DNA from: Tenodera sinensis
Taxonomy: Eukaryota; Arthropoda; Insecta; Mantodea; Mantidae
Assembly: GCA_030765045.1 (NCBI GenBank)
Contig: CM060962.1
Span: 263,388,147 to 263,452,146, forward strand
Length of the DNA: 64,000 nucleotides
Reading direction: 5' to 3'
How positions within the stretch are numbered: position 1 is the first letter of the stretch; the number at the start of each line of letters is the position of its first letter. The notes under the pieces are model-generated. The model was not told where the DNA came from. It was given only the letters and a program-made list of their open reading frames with translations, and did not search any database. Of the stretch, positions 1 through 11,454 are shown piece after piece. The translations under genes and the position numbers were made by a program.

Positions 1-243
1 GGATCGAGGAGAGAGATCCACAGCCTGATGCGAGGATGAGGAGGAAGATGATATGAAATGAAGGTGAAAGTGATAAGAGGAAAGGTTATGATGGAGCAGT
101 TGGCGGAATAAATGGGGGAAAACCGGAGAAAAACCACCCATATGAAACTTTGTCCATCACAAATCGGACACGTGGTCTCCTGGGATTGGACCGGCTGCCC
201 TGGTGAGAGGCGAACGGTTTAGCCAGTTGGCCACAGTGCCGCT
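1..243 (-). mobile_element. tRNA-derived SINE, type A2
   Basis: Read on the minus strand, a tRNA-like head (GGCCAACTGGCTAAACC near 225, then a degenerate B box near 180-190) is followed by the GTGATGGACAAAG and TTCTCCGGTTTTCCCCC blocks shared with the copies at 43.5 and 7.1 kb. The tail (CATCATAACC, CTTCCTCCTCATCC) matches the A2 body at 43.6 kb and 7.4 kb. The copy runs to the window edge, so its 3' end may be cut. Confidence 0.7.
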
Positions 244-259
244 TATATATTGTCTGTCA

Positions 260-530
260 TTCCAGTATAGAGTATTTTAATCATAATCGCTAAATATGAT
301 TTTGAGAAACTAAAACACAACAATTTTTCCATGTAAAAGGAAGCCTGGGATGGCGAGATTATGTTGAAAATGTTCGCGTCGGAATCTTGGAACATGCTTA
401 ACTTACATAAGCGGAACCTCATGGGAAAATGTTTTGTTTTGGATTAAAGGGCCCCCAAAAGGTCTATTTACTGTAAAATTTTGATATAGAATTTTCGGTG
501 AAAAGCAATATTTCCCCTTCTTAAAATAGA
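260..530 (-). repeat. R1 repeat fragment, diverged
   Basis: Reverse-oriented blocks TTTTAATCATAATCG, TTTTTCCATGTAAAAGG and GAATTTTCGGTGAAAAGC match the middle and 5' end of R1. The CA array is absent; AGGGCCCCC occupies its place. Confidence 0.55.
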
Positions 531-1188
531 TAAGTAGTAAAGAGTAGGTTACAGATTGTGCAACGGAGGGGCACATCTTGTATCTACCATCCTCCAGGAG
601 GAACTACGGAAGGCTGCAGATACACGGCGTAATGGATAATTACAGCTGAAACAAACTGGTATTTCATTGTGTAAAATACAAAAATAATCTTGACGAAACG
701 CACGCATAGTCCACACTGCTTACTTAGTTTGAACTGCACCGTGTAGCCTGCTGGTATGGAGGGAGGTACGCAGCTGAGTAGGGCAGGTGGCTCCTAGGGG
801 ACACGCCTGCTTTAGTATATTACCATGTGTGTAAAATGAAACAATGAAACTAAGGGTCAATAGGCACCTTGCATAACTCTCAATTTTTAAAAATCCATAG
901 GTGACTCTACCGTAGCCTCTCGTTGAAAACATTCCTGTAGTTAAACAACCAAATGAAGTCAGCTTTTACATGGAAGTTGAATGCAAAAATAGATAAGTCC
1001 GACCTTTCAATCTGCTTCACTTCAGAGCCCTGTTTAAAGACTAAGCAATAAACTTACGTAACGGAACTTGGAAGCATCAAAGAACAAATTCTCTGTCCTA
1101 TATTCAACTTTTGGTGTGTGTTATGCTTTTTTTCACTTTACGACTAATAATATTCAAGTAAAGACATACTACTTCTCTGTTGTTACAG
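531..1188. other. Intronic DNA upstream of exon 1, no gene seen
   Basis: No conserved domain or clear repeat was recognised. A 70-codon minus-strand frame at 720-932 has no visible motif. The last 20 bases form the pyrimidine tract and AG acceptor of the following exon. Confidence 0.5.
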
Positions 1189-1332
1189 GCTATGGCCAAC
1201 ATATGCTAGTGCCCACAATAACCTGGGTACCTTGATGAGTGCTACAAAGGAGGCAGAAAGTCACTTCTTGGCAGCCATACGATACTCACCCAACCACGTG
1301 AATGCCCACTACAATCTAGGACAAGTATACAG
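1189..1332 (+). CDS. Internal exon of a TPR protein, TMTC-family-like (exon A)
   Basis: This 144-bp exon lies between a TTGTTACAG acceptor and a CAG|GTAAGA donor. It begins with the last base of a split codon and ends with AG, the first two bases of an Arg codon finished by the exon at 48615. The 48 codons read as one and a half tetratricopeptide repeats. AHNNLGTL is the end of one helix pair, AESHFLAAIRYSPNHVNAHY supplies the next spaced Ala, Phe and Pro residues, and NLGQVYR starts another. The pattern resembles the C-terminal TPR arrays of TMTC proteins, which are ER membrane O-mannosyltransferase-family proteins acting on cadherins and related substrates. The frame is open throughout and codon use is much less AT-rich than the flanks, which argues for a real exon. 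Assignment to TMTC1 rather than another TMTC, or another TPR protein, comes from memory of the family and is uncertain. Confidence 0.85.
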
Positions 1333-1474
1333 GTAAGATTAATCTCTTCTGACATGGTCTCTATTTGACAGGGCAACATTACTATCAATTTACCATCAAT
1401 TTACACAGCCGACGCGTACGTCAGAAGTGGTGCTAGGTGTACCAGGAACTGTCACAATATCTATGATTTTTGTG

Positions 1475-1620
1475 TAGTTAGACCTTGTTTATTTCTTCTA
1501 GTTCACCAGTTATGCAAAATTCACTCAACATGAAGAAGACTTCAGACGTTTTTCATAGAAAATTCAAGATATACATTTCTTTTGTCAAGAAAATCTTCTA
1601 AACACTGGCTTTCAACTCTA
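1475..1620 (-). repeat. R1 repeat fragment
   Basis: CACCAGTTATGCAAAATTC, AAGAAGACTTCAGACG and AATTCAAGATATACATTTC follow R1 in reverse order (compare 54.8 and 27.7 kb). Confidence 0.6.
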
Positions 1621-1808
1621 GCAATGCCAATGCTTATTACAGAACTTATACTACCAATGGCGGTGGTACTTACTGGCCACCACTAGCAACAAAATGTCTG
1701 AGCTATTTTGAAAGCAAATTTATTTTAAAATTGGGTATTATATCTTGTCACATCTGTAAAGATAACATTCAGAATTGTTTAGCTACTTATTTTTTTACTT
1801 TTTTACAT

Positions 1809-1821
1809 GGGGGGGGGGGGG
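1809..1821. repeat. Poly-G run
   Basis: Thirteen consecutive G on the + strand, a length prone to slippage and to G-rich structure. Confidence 0.95.
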
Positions 1822-2067
1822 TACTTTATGATGACCTTAACATTTCATTGTTTCTCAAATATACCAGCAATGAAAACTTTGAAACAATTACGCAATTCAG
1901 TAATAATAACAGTGGTTGACAATAATTATTAACTGCGTGCCCTTAATCAAACAATTAAAAGAATTACAGAAGGTGGGTTACTATTGCTAGGGTTAATGGA
2001 AATCGTTAGTGCAATTTCATTTCCGAAAGGTCTTCCCTGAAAACGGTAGTTGTGTGTGAGTGTGAAT

Positions 2068-2070
<3 letters not shown>

Positions 2071-2131
<61 letters not shown>
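2071..2131. repeat. (TG)n microsatellite
   Basis: About 30 uninterrupted TG units with imperfect TGTGTGAG flank. Confidence 0.97.
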
Positions 2132-2138
<7 letters not shown>

Positions 2139-2233
2139 GGCGGTTACTTGCAAATCTTCGTGTCGCCACTCTTGAAACATGCTGAAATTAATTGCTAATT
2201 TTGGTACCGCCTATTCCTTTGGGAGGTATGCTG

Positions 2234-2236
<3 letters not shown>

Positions 2237-2286
<50 letters not shown>
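2237..2286. repeat. (CA)n microsatellite
   Basis: About 25 AC units followed by CGCGCGCG. With the opposite-sense TG array 105 bp upstream it could form an inverted-repeat hairpin. Confidence 0.97.
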
Positions 2287-2288
<2 letters not shown>

Positions 2289-2529
2289 GCGCGCGCCACC
2301 TTTTTCTAAAGATAAGTTTTCTTTTGAGCGAGACTCAGGTATATTTTCAGTAAAATCTCGATATCTACTATTTGGGTGGAATGCAATATGCTTCTCTAGC
2401 TACTACATACAAAGAACGTCTAAAGAAATCTCACTGCATCTCGTGTCTATGTCACACTATCGTAATACGAAGCTTTGGCCATTTCATTGGTTTCTTTAGA
2501 CCACAGTGCAAGGTTGAGCCAGTACTTTT

Positions 2530-4287
2530 GCTAAATAACCTGAACCAAAACCAAAACAAAGGATACAAATAGGATAGAACTGAAATACATGTTTACGCGT
2601 TCGATCGTATTGGTTAAAAGAGAAAGAGATAGTGGGTGCGTTCAGTTTGTCATGATTGGCAGGTATACCTTATTGGCTAGATAAGGACAGGCCTTGAAGG
2701 GGCTAACATCTAAAGGTAAAACTTGATGAGTGCTCAGGTTAACGAAATGTATGATGCGTACGTGTGAGAAGATTCTAAGCGGATGCAAATTAATTTATTA
2801 AGTACAAAACAGGACAGAGGCTCATAAAGAAGTAAACATAACTGTATTCTATCAGTAAAATCAATGTTTTTGTTGGATAGATGCAAAACTAAATGCATGA
2901 ATTACATAAGTCAACAAATAAATAAATATATAAATAAATAAATCAGCATGTTTTTCCTCTAACTCAAACTATAATTGGTTAATTTACGTTTATTAACTCA
3001 TTGCTGATCATAGGAATATAATAGGATTGTACACCAAAATATAACACAATTGTATTGCCATGTCTGTCATATTAATGAAAACCATATACATAAGCATATT
3101 TGTCTCTGGTTACTAAACATGATTAGTCAATTATAACAGAAGCCATAATTTATTTAATCATAGAAATCTTTATTCCCACTAATCAAAAACACTATACACA
3201 AACGTATATATTACATTCCTCTAGTTCTACTTAATATTGCTGTTTCGATTTGGTTTCAATTAGCAGTTTTAGGCATCTATATGATACAAGTTTTCCTTGT
3301 CAGTATACATATATGACCAGTTTATGTTTGTGTTTGTGTATGTGTGTGTGTGAGAGATTATAAATATTTCTATAGTGGATTGATGTTAGAAAAACCAAAG
3401 GCATTAACTTCCCCTCTTTTCCCCTTATTGCTGTGTTATCAACCCACAACGTTCTGTGATGGGTAAGGTGAAGAACAAGCCTCAAAAGGCCCCAGAAAAG
3501 GATACAAGATCCGCCGAAGACTATCTTTGACGTTCTCTGTGCTTGGCAGAAAGAGTAAGAAGTTTTTGTGAGAGTAGTTTATATACTTACCCACTTATAA
3601 ATGATAAAGGGATAGCTTATTTTTTCGGTTCGTTGTTACATGGCCAAACATATAATATTGTAAGTGGGCTAGAATTCCCAAGAAAGCGTAAAGGCATAAC
3701 CTGGAGTTGCTTCTCAAGTATCTTCTGCTATTCGAGTGACGAAAAGAAACAAATAGAATACAAAGCGGTTTCTGTATTTACCACCATGCTCGCCCACTGT
3801 TGTTTTCTTGCATGACTGCGTATTTCCACATCAAAGGTAGAGTTCGTTATTGTGTATGTAAGGTAGCGAGCGTTACAAAGCTCCTGCAGTAAGCTTAGGG
3901 CCATCAACGTGGATGCCAAAGGTTACATAAAGTTGATGTTTTGATAGTAGTACAGAATTGCTCGATGCAAATGAACCCGCTAAGCCGTGTTCTCCAACGT
4001 CGGGATGAGTGAACCAATTTTATCAGGCAGAGTTCATCCACTCTGTTTATCCTCGTATAGATATTACCCCTCTGTTAGCTTCATTACACCCACTAAATTA
4101 ACACAAATTACTTTTAGAAGATTAAAAGGAAGTTTCACGTAGCATGTAACAAAACTGTTTGCTACATTCCTAAAGGAAACAACTACAAGTATTACATTCA
4201 CATGCCTTTCACTACCAACTATCGTTCCTTTCATATAGCTTCTACAAACTATTTTACTAAAGCTAATTACTTCCTTTACCACATACC
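2530..4287. other. Intronic DNA without recognised genes
   Basis: AT-rich, including AAATAAAT-type low complexity at 2915-2945. Short frames at 3300-3485 and 3543-3815 show no motif. Confidence 0.5.
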
Positions 4288-4400
4288 TAGTTGGTAGAGA
4301 AAGCACAATTGCACTCTCCCCAAAAATTCGAAGTAGAGATTTTGATGAAAATTATGTTTTGAGGCCCCTAAAATAATAAAAAAGGAATAACCGGCAGGCG
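4288..4400 (+). repeat. R1 repeat, 5' end fragment
   Basis: CACTCTCCCCAAAAATTCG, GAGATTTTGATGAAAATTATG and TTTTGAGGCCCCTAA are the first 100 bp of R1. Confidence 0.5.
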
Positions 4401-4949
4401 TAGTCAAGGTCCACGCCGTAAATTTTCGTGAAAATGTCGGAATTTCATTTCCTTTCGATGCTGCCGTAGTTCTTGCATGTACTCGGTACTGGAATTTTTA
4501 GGTTTTATAATTTTCCTCTTATTTGTGTTGTCTATAATTCCCCGCATATTTACGATTCATATGAGCCGACATGTTAATTTTTTTGTTTTGCAATTTTCAA
4601 AATTATACCGAGTTTTACGTATATTTCGGCTCATATTTTTATTGTTTTACTCTGAGTTATAGTAGTGCTTCTCAAGCTCTTTACAATGAAACCAAAATCA
4701 ACGTTCTAGCTAGACGCGTTCTCACATTACACTAATTTATAGCTTTACATAACGCTAATTCACAACAATCACCCGCAGGCGCTTACACTAGCTCGATGAC
4801 GTCACGGGGAAACCAAATCTCCATGACAAACACGTACAGATATGCTCTATCCATTGTAAACTTGGCCGTTGCTATCGCATTATTAGTCTCGTAGTTATGA
4901 GCGATTAAAATCTGACGGCATTTTGTAATCCAAGAAAGTTTGACCGGTT

Positions 4950-5220
4950 ATAGTGAATAGACATTTTCAAGTCAAAAAGCATTTTTAGAAACATATACAG
5001 ATAAGTGTGTATGTGTGTGGGTGAGCGCCATAATCGTCGCCCTAAAAAAATAAACAGTATCTTCCAAAGATTGGACACCAATATTTTCAAGAACATTCCG
5101 TTACCACAAACTACGTTTTATGTGAGTGAGACTTCCACAAAATGTTGGATTTTCGCAAAATAGCTGACGATTTTTCTTAAAAGATTGTGTGTTTAAGATA
5201 TTTACACGACAAACTGTAGT
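4950..5220 (+). repeat. Diverged R1 copy
   Basis: AAAAAGCATTTTTAGAAA and GTGTGTATGTGTGTGGGTGAG (an eroded TG array), then a middle section ending in TGTTTAAGATATTTACACGAC. It lies head-to-tail with the next copy. Confidence 0.5.
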
Positions 5221-5224
5221 GTCT

Positions 5225-5860
5225 TTAATGTTTACTTTCTCTAATGGTAAGTAGGGGAAATATTGTATTCCACCCAAAAATTCGATGTCGAGATTTCACA
5301 GGAAATATATGTTTTGAGACCCCCTGCATCCAAAGAAAAAGCGTTTTTAGAAAAAGGTCTGTGTGTGTGTATATGTGTGTGTGTCTTTCTGTCAGTCTGT
5401 AGACAGCATAACTCAAAAACGAAAACTAGGTTAAAAACCAAAGTTAGTATTTAAGTTTAATGTCTTTGAAGGATGTGACACGAAGATTTTGAAGAAAATA
5501 GCCCCACCCTAAACTACCCTTTAGATGGAACAATTTTCGAAATTTTTTATTTTCTTGAAAATGGCTTTAACCATTTTGATTAAAATGTCATATGTTTGAG
5601 ATATTCTTATGACAAATGAAATGTATATCTTGAATTTTCTGGCTATAACCCCTGTAGTGGTATTTACTCTGAACGACTTTTACATAACTGGTAAACCGTT
5701 AGAGATAGACAAAATCTTACTGTAAAAAAATGTAGATCTTGCTAAAATACGCAATTTATGTCCGAATAAATTTTCTTGTAGGGTAAACCATTTCGGAAAT
5801 ATTCCTTGTTTTGTGTATGAGTTTCGGAAAACTTCTTTCGTGAAATACAACATCGTTGTT

Positions 5861-5895
<35 letters not shown>

Positions 5896-6119
5896 TAGGT
5901 TAAGTGTGCAAAGAGAGCGGAACCTCAAAGCTTTAAAACATTTGACTATCGCACAAAGCCTACTGTATTCTAATATTCCCCTTGTACCTACAAGGAAATA
6001 AGCAATAAGATAAGTTGTACAAATGTTTATTTTAACTAACACGAAGAAGATATGAGAATAAGAGTTTGTAAGAACGGTTAGTACATGAGTAGAGAAAGCC
6101 ATGTGAGTGCAACACATCA
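5225..6119 (+). repeat. R1 repeat, near full length
   Basis: Begins TTTACTTTCTCTAATGG and ends GAGTAGAGAAAGCCATGTGAG, so its outer edges carry short inverted ACTTTCTCTA / TAGAGAAAG motifs. A shortened TG array sits at 5359-5390. A 32-base poly-T at 5863-5894 interrupts the 3' third. No transposase-like frame is present. Confidence 0.75.
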
Positions 6120-6229
6120 GATGTTTTATAAATAGTCTCTGAAGTCCTCTGCATTCGGAACGGAATTTTTATAACATTTTGTATAAGTTGAAACAATAAG
6201 AGAGACCAAATTACATAAACTATACTAGA

Positions 6230-6580
6230 TCTCTTTAGAACCAAAAATATATTTCAAATAATTTTTTGTTGCCATTTTTGAGATATATTCTCCTATTGCT
6301 TCGAGTTTTTACTATCTTGTTTTTAAAAGTGTTGTCATTCAGCTGTTTTTCGCGATGTCAGGAATGAATTACATATTCAGCAGCCCAATTGTTAAACACC
6401 TGACTATCGATTCGGATATCCCTGTCGCTCTTTTACCATCAAAGAAATGTGTTTCTGAGAAGGTCTAAATCGACTAACACGAAGAGCATAGTAAAAACAA
6501 GCTTTTATCAGAATGGTTCGTAGGAGCTGTATACAAATAAACGATAATAGGTGGAAAAGCCCTGTGATTGTAACACATGA
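6230..6580 (+). repeat. R1 3' end, diverged
   Basis: CTGACTATCGATTC, CGACTAACACGAAGAGCATAG and GTGATTGTAACACATGAG correspond to the last 200 bp of R1. The CAGCTGTTTTTCGCGATG variant is shared with 22.5 kb and 12.69 kb, suggesting an R1 subfamily. Confidence 0.5.
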
Positions 6581-6894
6581 GAACTTGTTTTTCTGTCTGC
6601 TTCATGTTGATTGAGATAACCCTTTGCGAAATTGTTTCTTAATAAATTTCATTGTATGTGCAAGGAGGTTACAGAAAACCGGTTCATCAGTCAGATGTTT
6701 AAAAGCGTCTCTAGCGGCTTCTTGCATGACATCACCAGAAACAATTGAATAGTGATCACATAAACATTACAGAAGTGTTCAAAAAATTGAAACCATATAT
6801 AACGATTTCTCGGAAATGATTGATGCCATACAAAGATGACTTGAAATAAATCCTATATTTAAACATATCCACATTTTTTCTGTAGTAAGCTTTT

Positions 6895-7034
6895 GGAAAT
6901 TAATTGTTCTTCCACAAAATAGCTGTAGGACAAGGTTGAAAAGGGTAGAATGAGACTGAAAAATTAAAAGTCATAGAAGTGTTTTGAATCTTCCGGTGTC
7001 CGTCCGGCTGATCTAACCACTGAGCCACCATGGT
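6895..7034 (-). mobile_element. tRNA-derived SINE, type B, internally deleted
   Basis: On the minus strand, GGTGGCTCAGTGGTTAGATC (tRNA A-box region) runs almost directly into the type B body (TTTTTCAGTCTCATTCTACC, GTGGAAGAACAATTAA). The B box seen in the copy at 53.1 kb is missing. The body matches 42.9 kb. Confidence 0.6.
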
Positions 7035-7054
7035 CAACGTGCCGTAAGGTTTTA

Positions 7055-7580
7055 TTTAATCGGCGACGTGGCTTAGTGATTAGCCCACACGTTTCTCAAA
7101 CCAAGGGAAGTGTACGTGCAATTTTTGGCGTACAACGCGGTGCCATGGCCGAGTGGTTAGATCATTCGCCTCTCCCAAAAGCGGCACGGGTTCGATCCCA
7201 CGCAAGCGCATGTGGGATTTGTAGTGGACAAAGTGGCGCATCGGCAGGTTTCCTGCGGGTTCTCCGATTTCCCCCGCCGTCTTATTCCACCGATGCTCCA
7301 CCTTCATTCCATGTATCATTAGTGTCACCACCCGTGGGCGTTAAACACTACAAAATATAGGGGCGTCGTGATTTCTTCGGTTTCCTTCGCTATTCATTTA
7401 ATCAACTGTTCCATCATCAACTTTGTTTTCCATCCATCTCGTCCTCGTTTCATAACAACACCTTCCTCACTCTCATACCAGGTTTTGGACTGATCATTCA
7501 ACCTGACTATTCTCTCAGATCCACAATTCATCTGATCCTCGACAGGCACAATGAGGATAAATAAAGAAGGTAGAAATTAA
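7055..7580 (+). mobile_element. SINE type A2 split by a type A1 SINE
   Basis: An A2-like tRNA head (GACGTGGCTTAGTGATTAGCC, then TTTCTCAAACC) at 7060-7108 is separated from an A2 tail (TCGGTTTCCTTCGC to GAGGATAAATAAAG) at 7370-7565 by the A1 copy below. Exact joints are not certain because no clean target duplication was found. Confidence 0.55.
7138..7365 (+). mobile_element. tRNA-derived SINE, type A1
   Basis: The head is CCATGGCCGAGTGGTTAGAT (A box) and GGGTTCGATCCCACGC (B box), resembling a Leu/Ser-type tRNA. The body has GTGGACAAAGTGGCGC, GGGTTCTCCGATTTCCCCCG, CTTATTCCACCGATGCTCC and the conserved end GGGCGTTAAACACTACAAAA. It matches 43.7, 60.0 and 62.4 kb. Confidence 0.85.
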
Positions 7581-7689
7581 TATTCTAAAAGAGAAAGAAG
7601 TCTTTATCGATCTCTTCTTTCCGAATAAAGAGAACTTAGCGGGGTATTTGCAGAAAATTCAAGGCACACCTGCATTTTGTCATAGAGAT

Positions 7690-7870
7690 ATCCCAGGTAT
7701 ATAGTATTTTAATCATAATCGTTAGAGCCATTTTGAAGAAAATAAAAATTTATCACAATTTTCTGAGTTTCTTGCAAATGTTCGTGGCACATCCTTGGAC
7801 GATGCTGCACTGAAACACCAAGTTTGGTATTTAACCGACACTTCGTTTTTGAGTTACGCAATGCTTTATC
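7690..7870 (-). repeat. R1 repeat fragment
   Basis: ATTTTAATCATAATCGTTAG, AGCCATTTTGAAGAAAAT, GTGGCACATCCTTGG and TTTTGAGTTACGC give the middle of R1, ending where the CA array would start. Confidence 0.65.
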
Positions 7871-8419
7871 AATCTACTAGGAATGCGTTACAGAAAGTAA
7901 AAATAACGAAGGGGCTTGATCCCATGTAACAATGAAACTGGGAAAGCAAGTTTTGAAAATGCGCGTGCAGGTAGAGGCATTCCAATTAGTCCTTGCATAA
8001 CAATTGATTAGCATGCGGTTGAGAGGCGGTATGTTGGCCACTGGGTAACTACCTATCAATTATTGACTGAATGAACCAACATGGCACATTGTAATTACCT
8101 CTGTTTGCACACCCCGTACATATTGTTATTGCATATGCTGCGCAATACCAGACGCGGTCTCAAGGTCATTCGACCACAAACGTGGTGCCTAATCTTCTTG
8201 GTCATGTCACCTGCATTACTAAGTCGGCCATGCAATTACAGGAACTATGCTAAACCGGAGAAATTATTGTTGGGTGCGGAAGGAAACCACTGCACCAAAA
8301 TAAAACTGCAAATACCTACATGCTTTGGGCAATTAGATTAGGGCAGAGCTAAATGGCTAAAATTGCCCTAAACACGACATATTGCATTCAATTGCTTTCT
8401 CTAATACATCTTCTTCAAA

Positions 8420-8775
8420 TCGTCCATAAAAATGCTTATTCTTCTACACTGAAAACTTATCCAAAACACAAATTGAGTCAGTCATAATCAAATGTCTAAA
8501 CGCATTTTTTGGAGAGTGAACCATTTCGGAGAAATTCCTTGATATTTGTATGAGTTTAGCAATTCTTAAACTTTTCTCAAATGGAAGGTCGTTATTCTCT
8601 TTGACTACCGCTCAAAGCCTACTGTATTCCCATATTCTCCTTGCACCTACAACAAAATTGGCATTGAGATCACTTCCGCTAATGTTTATCTCGACTAGTA
8701 TGCAGAAGATACAGGAATAAGAGTTTGTGAGTACAAGAGTAGAGAAAGTCATGTGAGTGTGAAACATCAGATGTT
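8420..8775 (+). repeat. R1 3' half
   Basis: GAACCATTTCGGAGAAATTCC, ACCGCTCAAAGCCTACTGTA, GCACCTACAACAAAATTGG and GAGTAGAGAAAGTCATGTG cover the 3' 350 bp. Confidence 0.7.
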
Positions 8776-8997
8776 TTGTAAATAAAACAAAACTCTAGCG
8801 AGGTTACTGTTGAAAAAAACCTAGTTCTTTGGTCAAATTAGAAGCAAGCATTTCCTTGATAACCTACAATTCAGTGTCCAATAACACCATTTGTGTTTAA
8901 AGTACTGCACCTGTTATAAACCTAAAAATCCACAATTTCCATTCCAGAGACCTGAAATGTTTATAACAATATGGCAATTTAATATAACCACCACCAC

Positions 8998-9060
8998 ATA
9001 CCCCGCGGTTGGGCGGTAAGGGTAGCCTCTGTATACAGGACACGCCCTAGGGGTTACTAT
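8998..9060 (+). mobile_element. 3' end fragment of SINE type C
   Basis: GGGCGGTAAGG and CGCCCTAGGGGTTA match the end of the SINE at 9185-9482, in the same orientation and about 120 bp upstream of it. Confidence 0.5.
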
Positions 9061-9184
9061 TATTAAAATTGCCCTACATGCCACAGGGTTTTTTACTCGA
9101 CTAAATATTTTATTTTTACCTTTAACACACCATTGTAAGGATCCCCATAGTATTGCAGTTTTTAATTCAAATGAATGTATATTA

Positions 9185-9482
9185 GGACCACCTCCGTAGC
9201 GCAGTTGGTAGCGCGCTTGCCTCTGGCTGGAGGACCCGGGTTGGATCCCTTGTACCAACGTGGGGATTTTTTCCCCTCTGGGAGGTCTGGCACGGGGTGC
9301 ACTCAGCCTGTAGTGACCCCAAGTCGCGAAGGCCGCATAACTGGCCGGGAGGGATCGGGGTGCCGACCACGTCCCAACCTCCAGTACTGCACTCCACTCA
9401 TGTCGCCTGTAGTCGGCAGAGGTGGGGGACGGAGCAGCCGGGCGGTAAGCCTTGGCCCGCGAAGGGCTGTGCGCTAGGGGTT
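9185..9482 (+). mobile_element. tRNA-derived SINE, type C, with target duplication
   Basis: The perfect 11-bp duplication AATGTATATTA occurs at 9174-9184 and 9483-9493. The head has an A box (TAGCGCAGTTGGTAGCGCG) and a B box (GGGTTGGATCCC), followed by about 220 bp of GC-rich body ending GCGCTAGGGGTT. The intact duplication suggests a fairly recent LINE-mediated insertion. The partner LINE is not identified. Confidence 0.9.
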
Positions 9483-9579
9483 AATGTATATTACAAAAGA
9501 AGGAGCCTTGGTATATTAGTATTTTCAGCTTTTATTAATATCACACTATGCAAATATTTAATAAAAAATCTTATGTGTT

Positions 9580-10257
9580 TCACTCACACGACTTTCTCTA
9601 CTCTCGTACTAACTACTCATAGAAATTCTTACTCCACTATCTTCTTCATGCTAGTCTAGATAAGATTCTCTTATTGCTAATTCTCTTGTAGGTGCAAGAA
9701 GAATACAGTAGGCTTTGAGCGATAGCCAAAGCTTTTAAAGCCGGTTGGTATATGAAGGCTTTGAAATTCCGATCTTTTTGCATAGCCAAGAGAAACAAGT
9801 GAATAATGCCCCTCCATTTGAGAAAAGTTTAAGTTTTGAAAAACTCACACAAATAACAGGGAATATCTCCGAAATGGTTCCCTGCCCAAAAATGCATTTG
9901 GACATAACTTGTGTGTTTTAAGAGGTGTACATTTTGTATATAATAAGACTTGGTCAATGTCTTACGGATTACCAGTTATGCAAAAGTCGTGAAAAGTAAA
10001 CAGGGCTGCATAGGCTACGTACAGAAAGTTCAAAATATGCATTTCACATACCATGAAAATTTCTTGAGTCATTTTATTCACAATTGTTAGTCATTTTTTG
10101 AGAAAATCATGGTTTTCGAAAAATGTTCCATGTAAAGGGCAATTTAAGGTGGAGGAATTTTCTTTAAGATCTTTGTATCTCATCATTACGAGACATTAAA
10201 CTGGAATGCCAACTTTGGTGTTTAACCGAATTTTCGTTTTTGAGTTATTCTGTTTAG

Positions 10258-10325
<68 letters not shown>

Positions 10326-10450
10326 CTACACACAGGGACCTTTTTCTAAAATTGCTTGTTTTACACAAGGAGCTTCAAAACATACATTTCTGGTGAAATC
10401 TCGACATTGAAATTTTGGTTCGAATACGTTACTTCCTCTACTTACTATAC
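9580..10450 (-). repeat. R1 repeat, near full length
   Basis: Runs from CACACGACTTTCTCTACTC (R1 3' end) through the CA array at 10259-10320 to TTACTTCCTCTACTTACTATA (R1 5' end). It is one of the best reference copies for the family. Confidence 0.75.
10259..10320. repeat. (CA)n microsatellite inside R1
   Basis: 31 uninterrupted CA units immediately after GAGTTATTCTGTTTAGT, the same junction as in other R1 copies. Confidence 0.97.
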
Positions 10451-11454
10451 GCAATAGAGAAACGTGATAAAATTTAAAAAGTGGCTGTCTCTTAGTAATT
10501 CATGACGTTTTGTTGAAAATTGGAAGTTAATCAGTCAAACATTTGGACATGTAGAGTACTTTAAATAATGAAAAAATGGCATCTAAAATTGAAATGTATG
10601 GGAGTTCTTCAGAGAGTGCACAGAGTGATAAATATTGGCAACATTAGTAAATCAAACGCGCCAAACGAAGGTACCTTTGGAGTATAAATCCAGTAAATAG
10701 CAAAACCTTCAATTCCTTGTATTTTATTCCTCCAGGTTTACATGGGATTTCACAAGTGGATCGACTTAAACAAAGTCTCTGACATGCCTATAGAAGTTAA
10801 ACGGGGCGAGACTATACAAATGAAGCCATAAAAAATCGGGAGTGCTGAGAAAAGGGCACACGATAAATCAACAAAGACTAGGTTTTCTGTACCGACGGTT
10901 CATGAGCTGGTATGAGCAGAGAAAGTCAACAAATCTCTTGTGGGACGCAGTCGGAATCCTTTTTTCTCTCTGCGCTGACAAGGAACAGCTGGTATCGAAG
11001 TGTCCACAGCTGTGATATCAAAGACAATTTACTGTTTGTGCTGACTGCGATGCGGAAGGAATGTGTTGCTCTAAATTTTGGCTGGATTCAATTAATCAGG
11101 TCTGAAAGTGGCGACATAGACATATGTTGGACTTGGTTGCAGCCATCGCGGTCTACCATTTATCTTCCTTTGCTCCCCCCACCTCATATTGTCCAGGGAG
11201 GAAGACGTCTTTGTCTTCAACAGCGCGGCCTCGTTTCCTACAATCAGACACTAATTAAGGATATGAGACTCCAATTTCATAAAACCATTAATAACCCTCA
11301 GCTACCTTTATTGGCTTTTAGGACTGTAATCAGTCAATATCCTGCTGTTTGACGATGCTACAAACCAACAAAACCACCGAAATATCTACATACATGTTTA
11401 TTACATTGTCCACTGCTTACACATAGTAAACAGAAAGTATTCCATTCCACTAAA
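10451..11454. other. Unassigned intronic DNA with a 146-codon frame
   Basis: An uninterrupted + frame at 10912-11352 starts MSRESQQISCGTQ and ends VISQYPAV. It has no recognised domain, signal peptide or membrane segment and no obvious splice context. It may be chance or part of an unrecognised mobile element; low confidence that it is translated. Confidence 0.25.

Larger units (their letters stand above)
1980..2415 (-). repeat. R1 repeat copy with two simple arrays
   Basis: The 5' half of R1 in reverse orientation: GCAAATCTTCGTGTCGCCAC, the CA array, CCACCTTTTTCTAAAGATAAG, AAATCTCGATATC and GGGTGGAATGCAATATGC. It is unusual in also carrying a TG array about 100 bp from the usual CA array. 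Confidence 0.7.

Noticed and set aside
7138..7210. Functional tRNA gene
   Set aside because: A and B boxes are present, but there are no pairing acceptor ends, and the sequence continues into the SINE A body shared with other copies. The same holds for 9190, 30290, 43500, 43740, 54260 and 62450.
9175..9659. Frames of 71-120 codons around the GC-rich element
   Set aside because: They lie in the SINE C copy, whose tRNA boxes and target duplication explain the sequence; GC-rich DNA has few stops.
10912..11352. 146-codon frame as a host gene
   Set aside because: No domain, no splice signals in matching phase with the TPR exons, and no conservation that can be seen here; kept only as a note.
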